The translations under genes and the position numbers were made by a program. Source: an uncultured Bradyrhizobium sp. (lineage in GTDB: Bacteria > Pseudomonadota > Alphaproteobacteria > Rhizobiales > Xanthobacteraceae). From it: a stretch of 64,000 nucleotides of DNA. This document shows, one piece after another, positions 17,323 through 26,079 of the stretch; the stretch's first letter is position 1, and every line of letters starts with the position of its first letter. The notes below the pieces were generated by a model. That model made no database searches and had not been told where the DNA came from. It was given only the letters and a program-made list of their open reading frames with translations. The DNA is taken from NCBI RefSeq assembly GCF_936943645.1, contig NZ_CAKZJO010000108.1, forward strand, positions 34,259-98,258. The letters are read 5' to 3'.

Positions 17323-19212
17323 TCAAAGGAATCCAATCGAGATCCAGGGGAAGATCGCGACGACGATCAATCCCACCAGCAGCGCCAGCAGATAGCCCCA
17401 GATCGGCCGGATGCCCTCGGCCGGATCGACGCGCCCGATGGCGCACGCGGCATAATAGCCGACGCCGAAGGGCGGGGCGAATAGTCCGATGCCCATGGCG
17501 AGGATGATCACCATGGCATAGTGCACCTCGTGCACGCCGACGGCCCGCGCGATCGGAAACAACAGCGGCCCGAACAGCACGATTGCCGGAATGCCTTCCA
17601 GCACGCTGCCGAGAATGGTGAAGGCCAGGATGGACACGGCGATGAAGGTTGCAGCTCCCCCGGGCAGTCCGGTCATGGCCGCGGCCAGCGAGCGTGAGAA
17701 GCCGGATTGCGTCAGGCCCCAGGCCATGCCGGTCGCGGTGCCGATGATCAAGAGGATGGCGCCCGACAGCGCCGCGGTCTCGACCAGCATCGGAAACAGC
17801 CGCCGCCAGTCGAAGCGGCGGTAGACCAGGAGGCCGACCAGGGCACCATAGACGATGCCGATGGTGGAGACTTCAGTGGCGGTCGCGATGCCCTCGACCA
17901 CGGCATAGCGGATCACGAAAGGCAGTGCGAGCGCGGGCAGGGCGACGATGAAGGTCTTGCCGATCTCGCTGCCGGTGGCGCGGCGAACATGGCTCATGTC
18001 CTCGTGGCGGTAGCGCCACCACACCAGCATGCAGAGCGTGATCGCGAGCACGACGCCGGGTAGTAAGCCGCCGGTGAAGAGGGCGGCGATCGACACGCCG
18101 GTGACCGAGCCGATCGTGATCAGCACGAGGCTCGGCGGAATGGTCTCGGTCTGGGCGCCCGTCGCCGCCAGAAGCGCGACGAGATCGCCGGGCTTGGCGC
18201 CACGCTGCTTCATCTCCGGAAACAGCACCGGCGCGACGGCCGCCATGTCGGCGGCCTTGGCGCCGGAAATGCCGGAAACCAGATACATGGCGCCGACCAG
18301 CACGTAATGCAGGCCGCCGCGGACATGGCCGAGCAGGCTCGCCAGGAACGCCACCATGGCCCGCGCCATGCCGGTCATTTCAATCAAAAGCCCCAAAAAT
18401 ACGAACAGCGGCACCGAGAGCAGGATGAGATGGCTCATGCCCTCGTCCATCCGCCCGACCAGCACCATCACGGGCGTCCGCGTGGTCAGCGCGAGATAGC
18501 CGAAGATCGCAAGGCCAAAGCCGAACGCAATGGGAACGCCGGCAAAGACACAGAAGCCGGCGACGCCGACGAAGAAGATGACGAGGTTGAGGTTGCCGAG
18601 CGGCCGCAGCGAGGGCTCCGCCAGCCAGAACAGGCCGATGATGACGGCGACGCTGACGACAGCGGCTCCGACCATCCGCCAATCGGCCGCGCGCACTAGC
18701 CGCAGCAAGGCGAAGGCCGCCATCAGGCCGATGCCGGCCGGCAGCGCGGCGGCGCGCCACATGTTGGAGATCTGCAGCGCCGGCGTCGTGATGTAGCTTT
18801 CCTCATAGGCGTAGTCGCAGGCCGGCCAGACGATCAGGACCAGAAACGCCAGGGCCGCAGAGGTCGCGACCAGATCGAGATAGGCCCGCATGGCCGGCCG
18901 CGCGCTGGCGACGACCGCGGTCATGCGCATGTGCTCGGAGCGGCGGAATGCGACCGCTGCGCCCAGCATGGCAAGCCACAGGAACAGGATCGAGGCGAGC
19001 TCGTCCGACCAGATCAGCGGCCGGTGCAGGCCGTAGCGCGCGACCACGCCGGCAAACAGGATCACGATCTCGGCGACGACCAGGATCGCCGCCGGGATTT
19101 CGACGAAGAGACCGAGCACGCGCTCGAGCGGAGCCAGCAACGAAGGTCGGCGAGGGGACTGAACAGTCACCTCGCCCGCCACTTCGATCACCTCGATCTC
19201 GACATGAGCCAT
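17323..19212 (-). CDS. TRAP transporter fused small/large permease (DctQM)
   Basis: A 629-residue membrane protein in which a DctQ-like region (about residues 25-190, with LIWSDELASILFLWLAMLGA) is fused to a 12-helix DctM region (from about 200). The DctM part carries SGISGAKAADMAAVAPVLFP and GIGLFAPPFGVGYYAACA. The fused form is common in this transporter family. Its gene starts 15 bases after the binding-protein stop and ends 22 bases before the acyl-CoA synthetase, so the three appear to form one operon. Confidence 0.9.
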   Translation of the reverse strand: MAHVEIEVIEVAGEVTVQSPRRPSLLAPLERVLGLFVEIPAAILVVAEIVILFAGVVARYGLHRPLIWSDELASILFLWLAMLGAAVAFRRSEHMRMTAVVASARPAMRAYLDLVATSAALAFLVLIVWPACDYAYEESYITTPALQISNMWRAAALPAGIGLMAAFALLRLVRAADWRMVGAAVVSVAVIIGLFWLAEPSLRPLGNLNLVIFFVGVAGFCVFAGVPIAFGFGLAIFGYLALTTRTPVMVLVGRMDEGMSHLILLSVPLFVFLGLLIEMTGMARAMVAFLASLLGHVRGGLHYVLVGAMYLVSGISGAKAADMAAVAPVLFPEMKQRGAKPGDLVALLAATGAQTETIPPSLVLITIGSVTGVSIAALFTGGLLPGVVLAITLCMLVWWRYRHEDMSHVRRATGSEIGKTFIVALPALALPFVIRYAVVEGIATATEVSTIGIVYGALVGLLVYRRFDWRRLFPMLVETAALSGAILLIIGTATGMAWGLTQSGFSRSLAAAMTGLPGGAATFIAVSILAFTILGSVLEGIPAIVLFGPLLFPIARAVGVHEVHYAMVIILAMGIGLFAPPFGVGYYAACAIGRVDPAEGIRPIWGYLLALLVGLIVVAIFPWISIGFL

Positions 19213-19227
19213 GATGGCCCCGACGCG

Positions 19228-20259
19228 TTACGACAGCTTGCCGACGGCCTTTTCCAGGAGGTCCCAGGCCTGATCGCCATACTTGCCCTTCCACTCGGCA
19301 TAGAAGCCGGCGGTGCGGAGCTTGTCGCGGAACGGCGCCACGGCGGGCTGGTTGAAGGTCAGACCCTTGGTCGCCAGCTCCTGCTGCAGATTGGCATTGA
19401 GCTTGGCGGTATCCTCACGCTCCTTGATCGCCGCGGCATTGATGTTCTTGGCGACGATGGTTCGCACGTCCTGCGGCAGCTTTTCCCAAGCCCTGCGGTT
19501 GGCCAGGAACCAGAAGCCGTCCCACATGTGGTTGGTCAGCGAGCAGTATTTCTGCACCTCGTACAGCTTTGCGGTCGAGATGATCGCCAGCGGGTTCTCC
19601 TGACCCTCGACGATCTTGGTCTGCAGCGCCGAATACACTTCGCTGAAATTGATCGAGGCGGGCGCCGCGTCGAACGCCTTGAACATCGAGGTCCACAGCG
19701 GCGACACCGGCACGCGGATCTTGAAGCCCTTGAGGTCGTCGGGACCGGTGATCGGCTTGCTCGACGACGTGGTCTGGCGGAAGCCGTTGTCCCAGATCTT
19801 GTCCATGACCTCGAGGCCGGCCTTCTTGATCTCGCCGCGGACATGGGCGCCGAGATCGCCGTCCATGGCCTTCCAGACCGTGTCGTAGTCCGGGAACGCA
19901 AAGCCGATGCCGTTGATGGACGCCGCCGGCACCAGGGTCGACAGGATCAGGCCGGACAGCGTGAAGAACTCGACGCCGCCGGAGCGGATCTGGCTCAGCA
20001 TGTCGGTGTCGGAGCCGAGCTGGTTGTTCGGGAAGATCTGGAGGTCGAACTTGCCGTTCGTCTCGGTCTTGATCGCGGCTGCCATCTCCTTGGCGCGGAC
20101 GTTCAGCGGATGGGTGTCGGGCAGGTTATTGGCGTATTTGTAGGTGAACTCGGCGCTCTGGGCGCGGGCCACATGGGGCGCACTGAGGCCGCCCAGGACC
20201 GCGGTCGCGGCGGAGGCCTTGAGAAGCGTGCGTCGGGAAAAGCGCGTCGAAAAGACCAT
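19228..20259 (-). CDS. TRAP transporter substrate-binding protein (DctP-type), Tat-exported
   Basis: A 343-residue periplasmic receptor. The N-terminus has a twin-arginine signal (FSRRTLLKASAATAVLGGL) ending near HVARAQS, unlike the Sec signal of the first TRAP receptor in this window. DLKGFKIRVPVSPLW carries the conserved substrate-binding Arg, and NFSEVYSALQTKIVEGQENPL is a typical DctP block. It is the first gene of the apparent dctP-dctQM-acyl-CoA synthetase operon. The ligand is presumably an organic acid that is then activated to a CoA ester. Confidence 0.92.
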   Translation of the reverse strand: MVFSTRFSRRTLLKASAATAVLGGLSAPHVARAQSAEFTYKYANNLPDTHPLNVRAKEMAAAIKTETNGKFDLQIFPNNQLGSDTDMLSQIRSGGVEFFTLSGLILSTLVPAASINGIGFAFPDYDTVWKAMDGDLGAHVRGEIKKAGLEVMDKIWDNGFRQTTSSSKPITGPDDLKGFKIRVPVSPLWTSMFKAFDAAPASINFSEVYSALQTKIVEGQENPLAIISTAKLYEVQKYCSLTNHMWDGFWFLANRRAWEKLPQDVRTIVAKNINAAAIKEREDTAKLNANLQQELATKGLTFNQPAVAPFRDKLRTAGFYAEWKGKYGDQAWDLLEKAVGKLS

Positions 20260-20736
20260 GGGTCTGCTTCCTCGGAAGGTTTGTTGTTGTTCTGAGATGC
20301 AAACCTATACGGACGTCAGGTCAGAAGGTCATCTGCGATCTCGCGGAAGTCTCGCTTATTGCAGCCGGACAAGGTGACGGCAATATCGGCTTTCGGAGAC
20401 ATCGGCCGGATGCAAAATTTGAAAAACAACCCCATGCACAGTAGCCGTCAAGCATCGGGGCGAGGCTCAGGGCCTGGGTCGAAAATCCGGTGTGAGCGAA
20501 GGCGCTATGGCAGGATTTTCGTCTAAATAATTGATCTGATTGTATATAAATATATTCCATAATATACCTTATGCGAATTACGAATTAGGCCGTGGCTCCA
20601 CGCGGCCAGCCGACCCCGTCTCGTTCGAGCCGCGCTAGGATCGCCATCCCCTAGCGCGTCTGCTTCGCTAGTCCTGGGATCCTGCGGCTGATCTGGGCGA
20701 GTCGTTGTGGGACTTCCGGCACGGCGGCCGCGAGCG
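20260..20736. other. 477-base intergenic stretch with an AT-rich island
   Basis: No supported gene lies here. It holds the presumed promoter of the TRAP operon next to 20259. It also has a nine-base inverted repeat (CGAAAATCC at 20480-20488 with GGATTTTCG at 20513-20521), and immediately after it a strongly AT-rich run (about 20522-20582) unlike the GC-rich surroundings. A hairpin (GCGCTAGG/CCTAGCGC, 20632-20657) is on the downstream side of the rubrerythrin-like gene. Confidence 0.6.
20632..20657 (-). terminator. possible terminator hairpin after the rubrerythrin-like gene
   Basis: GCGCTAGG and CCTAGCGC form an eight-base perfect stem around a ten-base loop, 80 bases beyond the stop of the gene on the minus strand. 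No T-run is present, so the function is uncertain. Confidence 0.3.
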
Positions 20737-21612
20737 TCACTCCGCCGCCAATGATCGCAGCCAGGCCAGTCTCGCGATCGCGCGCTCGGCAAGCTGCTGC
20801 AGGCTTTCGAGATGGGCCGCGTCGCTCGATCGCTCGGCGCCGTCGAGGTAGCCGTCGACGAGCGCTTCGGCGATCTCCAGCGGGCCTTTGCGTTCCATGG
20901 ACGCCGGAAAGCTTCCGAGCCCTGCGGCCGCCTCGGCCATCTCGACCGACTGTTGGCGAATGCCCTGGATCCGGACTGCGGCCGGACCGCTCAGGCGTTG
21001 CTCCATATCGTCGAGCTGCGCGGCCAGGCGAAGCTCTAGGCGCCGCGCATCAATTTGCCGCAGCGGCTCTGACGATGCCTCGGCGCTGCCCCGGTCGTGC
21101 TCGTGATGATAGGCGCGGCGCCTCTCCTTCCGCAACGTGGCGACATGGCGGAGCTCTTCCCTGGCCATCGCCTCGGACGTCTTCTTGATGTCGGGGTCCT
21201 TCGAATAGGCGGCGAGGTAGGACCAGAACGCGAAGGCGCGCTCCTCGTTACGGACTGCCGTGGCGAGCGCGCGGTACGGCGTCATCAGCCGCGACGTCTT
21301 GAGCTCGGCGGCGGCGTCCGGAGGAAGCGTCTCCAGTGCCTCCCAGCGCACCAAGGCGGGATCTGGACGTTTGCCGCGGCGCGATTGCGACCACTCCGTG
21401 ACACTGTCGACGTGCTCGCGCTCGGCAGCGGCCAGTCGCGTGAACACCTCCGCCAGCTCATCCTTGCCCTGCCCGCGCATGTCTTCGGCAAGAGAATCGT
21501 ACTTGTTGGCCGCTTCCTGCTCCATTGCATGCGCTAGCGCAAAGAGCTCGTCGAGCGACTCCAATACACCCGCGGGCTCAGCACTGAGCAATGACGTGCG
21601 TAGGAATGGCAT
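20737..21612 (-). CDS. ferritin-like/rubrerythrin-like diiron protein, divergent from nosR
   Basis: A 291-residue protein whose first 170 residues look like a rubrerythrin-type four-helix diiron domain. Candidate metal ligands are in MEQEAANKY, AAEREHVDS (ExxH), VRNEERAFAFW and AREELRHVATL (ExxH). The C-terminal 120 residues are helical, Ala/Glu/Arg-rich and unassigned. No rubredoxin-like Cys motif is seen. The ATG at 21612 has GGAG eight bases upstream; longer starts add a non-helical, poorly coding stretch. It is transcribed away from nosR across about 180 bases, so shared regulation is possible. Roles in peroxide or iron handling are family guesses. Confidence 0.7.
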   Translation of the reverse strand: MPFLRTSLLSAEPAGVLESLDELFALAHAMEQEAANKYDSLAEDMRGQGKDELAEVFTRLAAAEREHVDSVTEWSQSRRGKRPDPALVRWEALETLPPDAAAELKTSRLMTPYRALATAVRNEERAFAFWSYLAAYSKDPDIKKTSEAMAREELRHVATLRKERRRAYHHEHDRGSAEASSEPLRQIDARRLELRLAAQLDDMEQRLSGPAAVRIQGIRQQSVEMAEAAAGLGSFPASMERKGPLEIAEALVDGYLDGAERSSDAAHLESLQQLAERAIARLAWLRSLAAE

Positions 21613-21790
21613 ACCAAGGACTCCACATGCAGAGTTTCGATCCGGTTCGGCGCGAACACAAATCTCATCAACGGGGTTGACAGATTCAGGCGTACGCGAT
21701 GAGCTTTGCACGTCAGCGGCGACAAATCATCGACGAAGATATCAAAGCACGCGCGGCCCGGTTGGTCGCGCAGATCGCATTTGAATCGAC

Positions 21791-24094
21791 ATGTTGAAGC
21801 GACCGGATGACGATACCGCCTTCGCAAGGCGTGCAGCGCTCGCGCTCGCCAGCCTTTTGCTGTTGTGCCTGACATATATTTCACCCGCCTGCGCCGCCGG
21901 TGATTTGTCGACATATCTGCCGAAGATCACGCCCGCGGATTTCTTTCCGGGAGCGGATCGCTTTGGACCGTCACAAGGCGATCCGCCCGTCGTACCCGTA
22001 TACCGCGGCGATCAGCTTCAGGGCTTTGTCTTCCTCAATTCCGACTTCGCCAATTCGGTCGGCTACTCCGGCAAACCCATTCACCTGCTCGCCGGGATCG
22101 ATCCGAAGGGCGTGATCACCGGCATCAGGCTCGTCGACCACAAGGAGCCGATCGTGCTGGTCGGCATTCCGGAAGCGCGCATCGTCGCGGCTGTGAACGG
22201 CCTCATCGGGAAGGACATGAAGCCTGTCGCATCTGGCGCGGAGAAGCCGCCGCAGGTCGACATCGTGAGCGGGGCAACCGTCACCGTGCTGGTGATGGGC
22301 GACAGCATCGTTCGCGCGGCGTCCAAGCTGATCCGAAGCGGTCGCGTTGGCGGCGGCGGCGGAGCTGCGGCTTCGGCAGCCCTGCCCCCTGTCATCAAGA
22401 CGCTCGATCTCGACAACAGTGACGTCCGCGACTGGGAGACTCTGGTCGGCGACGGTTCGATCCGCCGGCTTCATCTCGGCATCGGCGACATCAACGATGC
22501 CTTTGCAAAGTCCGGCAACGCAGCGGCAAGCCAATACCCCGAACCGGGCGAGCCCGACGAGACCTTCATCGATCTCTACGCCGCGCTCGTCAGCGCGCCG
22601 ACGATCGGCCGCAGCCTGCTCGGCGAGGACGGCTATCGACGGCTGAAGGACGGGTTGAAGCCCGGGCAGCAGGCGATCATCGTCGCCGGCAACGGCCCCT
22701 ACTCCTTCAAAGGATCGGCTTACGTCCGCGGCGGCATCTTCGATCGCATCGAGATCCTGCAGGAAGGCAACAGCACCCGCTTCCGTGACCGTAACCACAC
22801 CCGCCTCGGCGCGCTGGAGGCGGCCGGCGCACCGGAGTTCAGGGAAGTCGGCCTGTTCGTCACGCCTCCCGAATTCACTCTGGACCCGACCCAGCCCTGG
22901 CAGATCCAGCTGCTGGTGCAGCGGAGCCTCGGCGGCCGCGACAAGGCGTTCCTGACCTTCGACCTCAACTACACCCTCCCCGACAGCTACATACGCCGTG
23001 AGCAGCGGGCCGTGACGGCGCCGGCGAGCGCGGCGCCTCCGCCCTCGCAGGTGAAGGCTGCGGCCGCACCGGCTGCGCCGGCCGAGGAGGCCGACGAGCC
23101 GCTCTGGATGCGGATCTGGCGGTCGAGCACCGTCTCGATCGGCATCACCGCGTTCATGCTGGCCGCCCTCACCGGCATCTTCTTCTTTCAGAACCTGCTC
23201 GTGCGCCGGCCCGTGCTCTACAACTGGGTCCGACGTGGCTATCTCGCCTTCGTTCTGGTCTGGCTCGGCTGGTACGCCAACGCGCAGCTCTCCGTCGTCA
23301 ACGTCGTCACCTTCACCAATGCGCTGGTGACGGGATTCCACTGGGAGTTCTTCCTCGCCGCGCCCTTGATCTTCATTCTGTGGGCCGCGACGGCCGGCGG
23401 GCTTCTGTTCTGGGGCCGCGGCCCGTTCTGCGGCTGGCTGTGTCCCTTCGGCGCACTTCAGGAGCTCACCAACACGGCGGCGAAATGGCTGAAGGTGCCG
23501 CAGATCACGGTGCCGTGGGGGCTGCACGAACGGCTGTGGCCGATCAAATACATCATCTTCCTCGGGCTGTTCGGCCTGTCGCTCTACTCCGTCGACATGG
23601 CCGAGCGGTTCGCCGAGGTCGAACCGTTCAAGACCGCGATCATCCTGAAGTTTTCGCGGAGCTGGCCGTTCGTCGCCTATGCCGTCGCCCTGCTCGTCAT
23701 CGGCCTTTTCATCGAACGCTTCTTCTGCCGCTACCTCTGCCCGCTCGGTGCCGCACTCGCGATCCCGGGCCGCATCCGGACCTTCGAATGGTTGCGACGC
23801 TGGCAGGAATGCGGCTCGCCCTGCCAACGCTGCGCCAAGGAATGCCCGGTGCAGTCGATCCATCCCGAGGGTCACATCAACGTCAATGAGTGCATCTACT
23901 GCATGCATTGTCAGGAACTCTATTACGACGATCACCGCTGCCCGCACATGATCCAGGTGCGGCTGAAGCGCGAGAAGTTCGCGGCCATGTCCTCGCCGTC
24001 GATGCGTTCGAGCGGCAAGGGTCCCGCGACCGTCATCACCGCCGGCGGCAAGCCTGTCGCGGCGTCAACCGTCGCAACTCCACCACCAAACTGA
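21791..24094 (+). CDS. nosR: NosR, membrane flavoprotein and electron donor for N2O reduction
   Basis: NosR is a polytopic iron-sulfur flavoprotein needed for nosZ expression or electron supply. The 767-residue protein has a signal segment (to about residue 36) and a periplasmic FMN-binding domain with the flavinylation motif SGATVT (Thr about 163). It then has several membrane helices with CGWLCP and CRYLCP motifs, and a C-terminal ferredoxin-like part with CGSPCQRCAKECP and CIYCMHCQELYYDDHRCP. It is the first gene of nosRZDFYLX and ends 22 bases before nosZ. The ATG at 21791 has no strong ribosome site, so the start is moderately sure. Confidence 0.96.
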   Translation: MLKRPDDDTAFARRAALALASLLLLCLTYISPACAAGDLSTYLPKITPADFFPGADRFGPSQGDPPVVPVYRGDQLQGFVFLNSDFANSVGYSGKPIHLLAGIDPKGVITGIRLVDHKEPIVLVGIPEARIVAAVNGLIGKDMKPVASGAEKPPQVDIVSGATVTVLVMGDSIVRAASKLIRSGRVGGGGGAAASAALPPVIKTLDLDNSDVRDWETLVGDGSIRRLHLGIGDINDAFAKSGNAAASQYPEPGEPDETFIDLYAALVSAPTIGRSLLGEDGYRRLKDGLKPGQQAIIVAGNGPYSFKGSAYVRGGIFDRIEILQEGNSTRFRDRNHTRLGALEAAGAPEFREVGLFVTPPEFTLDPTQPWQIQLLVQRSLGGRDKAFLTFDLNYTLPDSYIRREQRAVTAPASAAPPPSQVKAAAAPAAPAEEADEPLWMRIWRSSTVSIGITAFMLAALTGIFFFQNLLVRRPVLYNWVRRGYLAFVLVWLGWYANAQLSVVNVVTFTNALVTGFHWEFFLAAPLIFILWAATAGGLLFWGRGPFCGWLCPFGALQELTNTAAKWLKVPQITVPWGLHERLWPIKYIIFLGLFGLSLYSVDMAERFAEVEPFKTAIILKFSRSWPFVAYAVALLVIGLFIERFFCRYLCPLGAALAIPGRIRTFEWLRRWQECGSPCQRCAKECPVQSIHPEGHINVNECIYCMHCQELYYDDHRCPHMIQVRLKREKFAAMSSPSMRSSGKGPATVITAGGKPVAASTVATPPPN

Positions 24095-24116
24095 ACCGGA
24101 AGCCGAGGAGGCAATC

Positions 24117-26066
24117 ATGAGCGAGAACGAGCAGGCAAAGGGCGTCAGCCGACGAACCGTGCTGGGAACGACGGCAGCCGCGGCGGGCGTGGGCCTGGCC
24201 GGCGGAGTGGCGCTGAAGGACGGCGGCTTCGTCTCGTCGGCCGACGCGCAGACCAAGAATGCCGCGCCGAAAGCACCGGCGGCCCGGCCAGCCGTGCAGA
24301 AGACCGAGGTCGCCCCCGGGGAGCTCGACGAATACTACGTGTTCTTCTCGAGTGGTCAGTCCGGCGAGATGCGGATCATCGGTCTCCCCTCGATGCGCGA
24401 ATTGATGCGTGTTCCGGTGTTCAACCGTTGCAGTGCGACCGGTTGGGGCCAGACCAATGAAAGCATCAAGGTCTTGACCGAAGGGCTGCAGCCCGCGACC
24501 CGCGAATTCCTGAAGAAGCGTGGCCTCACCACCTACATGAACGGCGACCTTCACCACCCGCACATTTCGTTCACGGACGGCACCTATGACGGCCGTTATG
24601 CCTTCATGAACGACAAGGCCAACAGCCGCGTGGCGCGGGTGCGGCTCGACATCATGAAGTGCGACAAGATCATCGAGCTGCCGAACCAGCACACGGTCCA
24701 CGGCCTGCGGGTGCAGAAATATCCGCGCACGGGCTATGTGTTTGCCAATGGCGAGGACGGCGTGCCGCTGCCCAACGACGGCAAGGTGCTCGACGATCCC
24801 AAGCAGTATCGCTCCATCTTCAGCGCGATCGACGGCGACACCATGAAGGTGGCCTGGCAGATCATCGTCAGCGGCAACCTGGACAACGTCGACGCCGACT
24901 ACCAAGGCAAATATGCTTTCTCGACCTGCTACAACGGCGAGGAAGGCGTCACCCTGGCCGAGATGACGGCGAGCGAACAGGACTGGGTCGTCATCTTCAA
25001 CATCAAGCGGATCGAAGAGGCCGTGAAGAAGGGCGACTTCAAGGAAATGAACGGCGTGCCCGTGATCGACGGCCGCAAGGGCTCGGCCTACACCCGCTAC
25101 GTTCCGGTCTCGAACAATCCGCACGGCATGAACACCGCGCCCGACGGCATCCACATCGTGGCGGCCGGAAAGCTCTCGCCGACCGTGACCGTGATGGACG
25201 TCCGCAAGTTCGACGACCTGTTCGACGACAAGATCAAGCCGCGCGACGTCGTCGTCGCGGAGCCCGAGCTCGGACTTGGACCGTTGCATACGGCCTATGA
25301 CGGCAAGGGCAACGCCTACACCACGCTGTTCCTCGACAGCCAGGTCTGCAAGTGGAACATCGACCTCGCCAAGCGGGCCTTCAAGGGTGAGAAGGTCAAT
25401 CCCATCCTTCAGAAGCTCGACGTGCACTATCAGCCGGGTCACAACCATTCCTCGATGGGCCAGACCAAGGAGGCCGATGGAAAGTGGCTCATCTCGCTGA
25501 ACAAGTTCTCGAAGGACCGCTTCCTGAACGTCGGGCCGCTCAAGCCCGAGAACGACCAGCTGATCGACATTTCGGGCGATCAGATGAAGCTGGTGCATGA
25601 CGGCCCGAGCTTCGCCGAGCCGCATGACGCGACCATCGTCCACCGCTCCAAGATCAACCCGATCTCGATCTACGATCGCGCGGATCCGATGTTTGCCGAT
25701 GCGGTCAAGCAGGCCAAGGCGGACGGCATCAACCTGGAAGCGGATTCGAAGATCATTCGCGACGGCAACAAGGTGCGCGTCTACATGACGTCAACCGCCC
25801 CCGCCTATGGCCTCGACCAGTTCCAGGTCAAGCAGGGTGACGAAGTCACCGTGTTCGTCACCAACATCGACGCCGTGGAAGACCTGACGCACGGCTTCTG
25901 CATCGTGAACTACGGCATCCAGATGGAAATCGGGCCGATGGCGACGGCGTCCGTGACCTTCACGGCCGACAAGGCGGGTGTCTATTGGTACTATTGCTCC
26001 TGGTTCTGCCACGCCATGCACATGGAGATGAAGGGCCGGATGTTCGTCGAGCCGAAATCGGTCTGA
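24117..26066 (+). CDS. nosZ: nitrous-oxide reductase
   Basis: NosZ reduces N2O to N2 in the periplasm using a CuA electron-entry site and the tetranuclear CuZ site. The 649-residue protein has a twin-arginine signal (VSRRTVLGTTAAAAGVGL), which marks the clade I (typical) enzyme. The C-terminal cupredoxin domain carries the CuA ligands in CSWFCHAMHMEM (Cys627, Cys631, His635, Met638). His residues of the propeller that bind CuZ are visible, for example in DLHHPHISF, NNPHGM and GHNHSSM. A good ribosome site (GAGGAG) precedes the ATG. Key residues appear intact, so the enzyme should be functional. Confidence 0.98.
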   Translation: MSENEQAKGVSRRTVLGTTAAAAGVGLAGGVALKDGGFVSSADAQTKNAAPKAPAARPAVQKTEVAPGELDEYYVFFSSGQSGEMRIIGLPSMRELMRVPVFNRCSATGWGQTNESIKVLTEGLQPATREFLKKRGLTTYMNGDLHHPHISFTDGTYDGRYAFMNDKANSRVARVRLDIMKCDKIIELPNQHTVHGLRVQKYPRTGYVFANGEDGVPLPNDGKVLDDPKQYRSIFSAIDGDTMKVAWQIIVSGNLDNVDADYQGKYAFSTCYNGEEGVTLAEMTASEQDWVVIFNIKRIEEAVKKGDFKEMNGVPVIDGRKGSAYTRYVPVSNNPHGMNTAPDGIHIVAAGKLSPTVTVMDVRKFDDLFDDKIKPRDVVVAEPELGLGPLHTAYDGKGNAYTTLFLDSQVCKWNIDLAKRAFKGEKVNPILQKLDVHYQPGHNHSSMGQTKEADGKWLISLNKFSKDRFLNVGPLKPENDQLIDISGDQMKLVHDGPSFAEPHDATIVHRSKINPISIYDRADPMFADAVKQAKADGINLEADSKIIRDGNKVRVYMTSTAPAYGLDQFQVKQGDEVTVFVTNIDAVEDLTHGFCIVNYGIQMEIGPMATASVTFTADKAGVYWYYCSWFCHAMHMEMKGRMFVEPKSV

Positions 26067-26079
26067 TCGGAGCGACCTC

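Noticed and set aside
20321..20560. 79-codon frame on the minus strand
   Set aside because: It spans the AT-rich island and inverted repeat, has no domain-like pattern and no ribosome site.
21677..21690. TTGACAGATTCAGG as a FixK/FNR site for nosR
   Set aside because: Only the first half-site fits; the second half does not match ATCAA at the required spacing.
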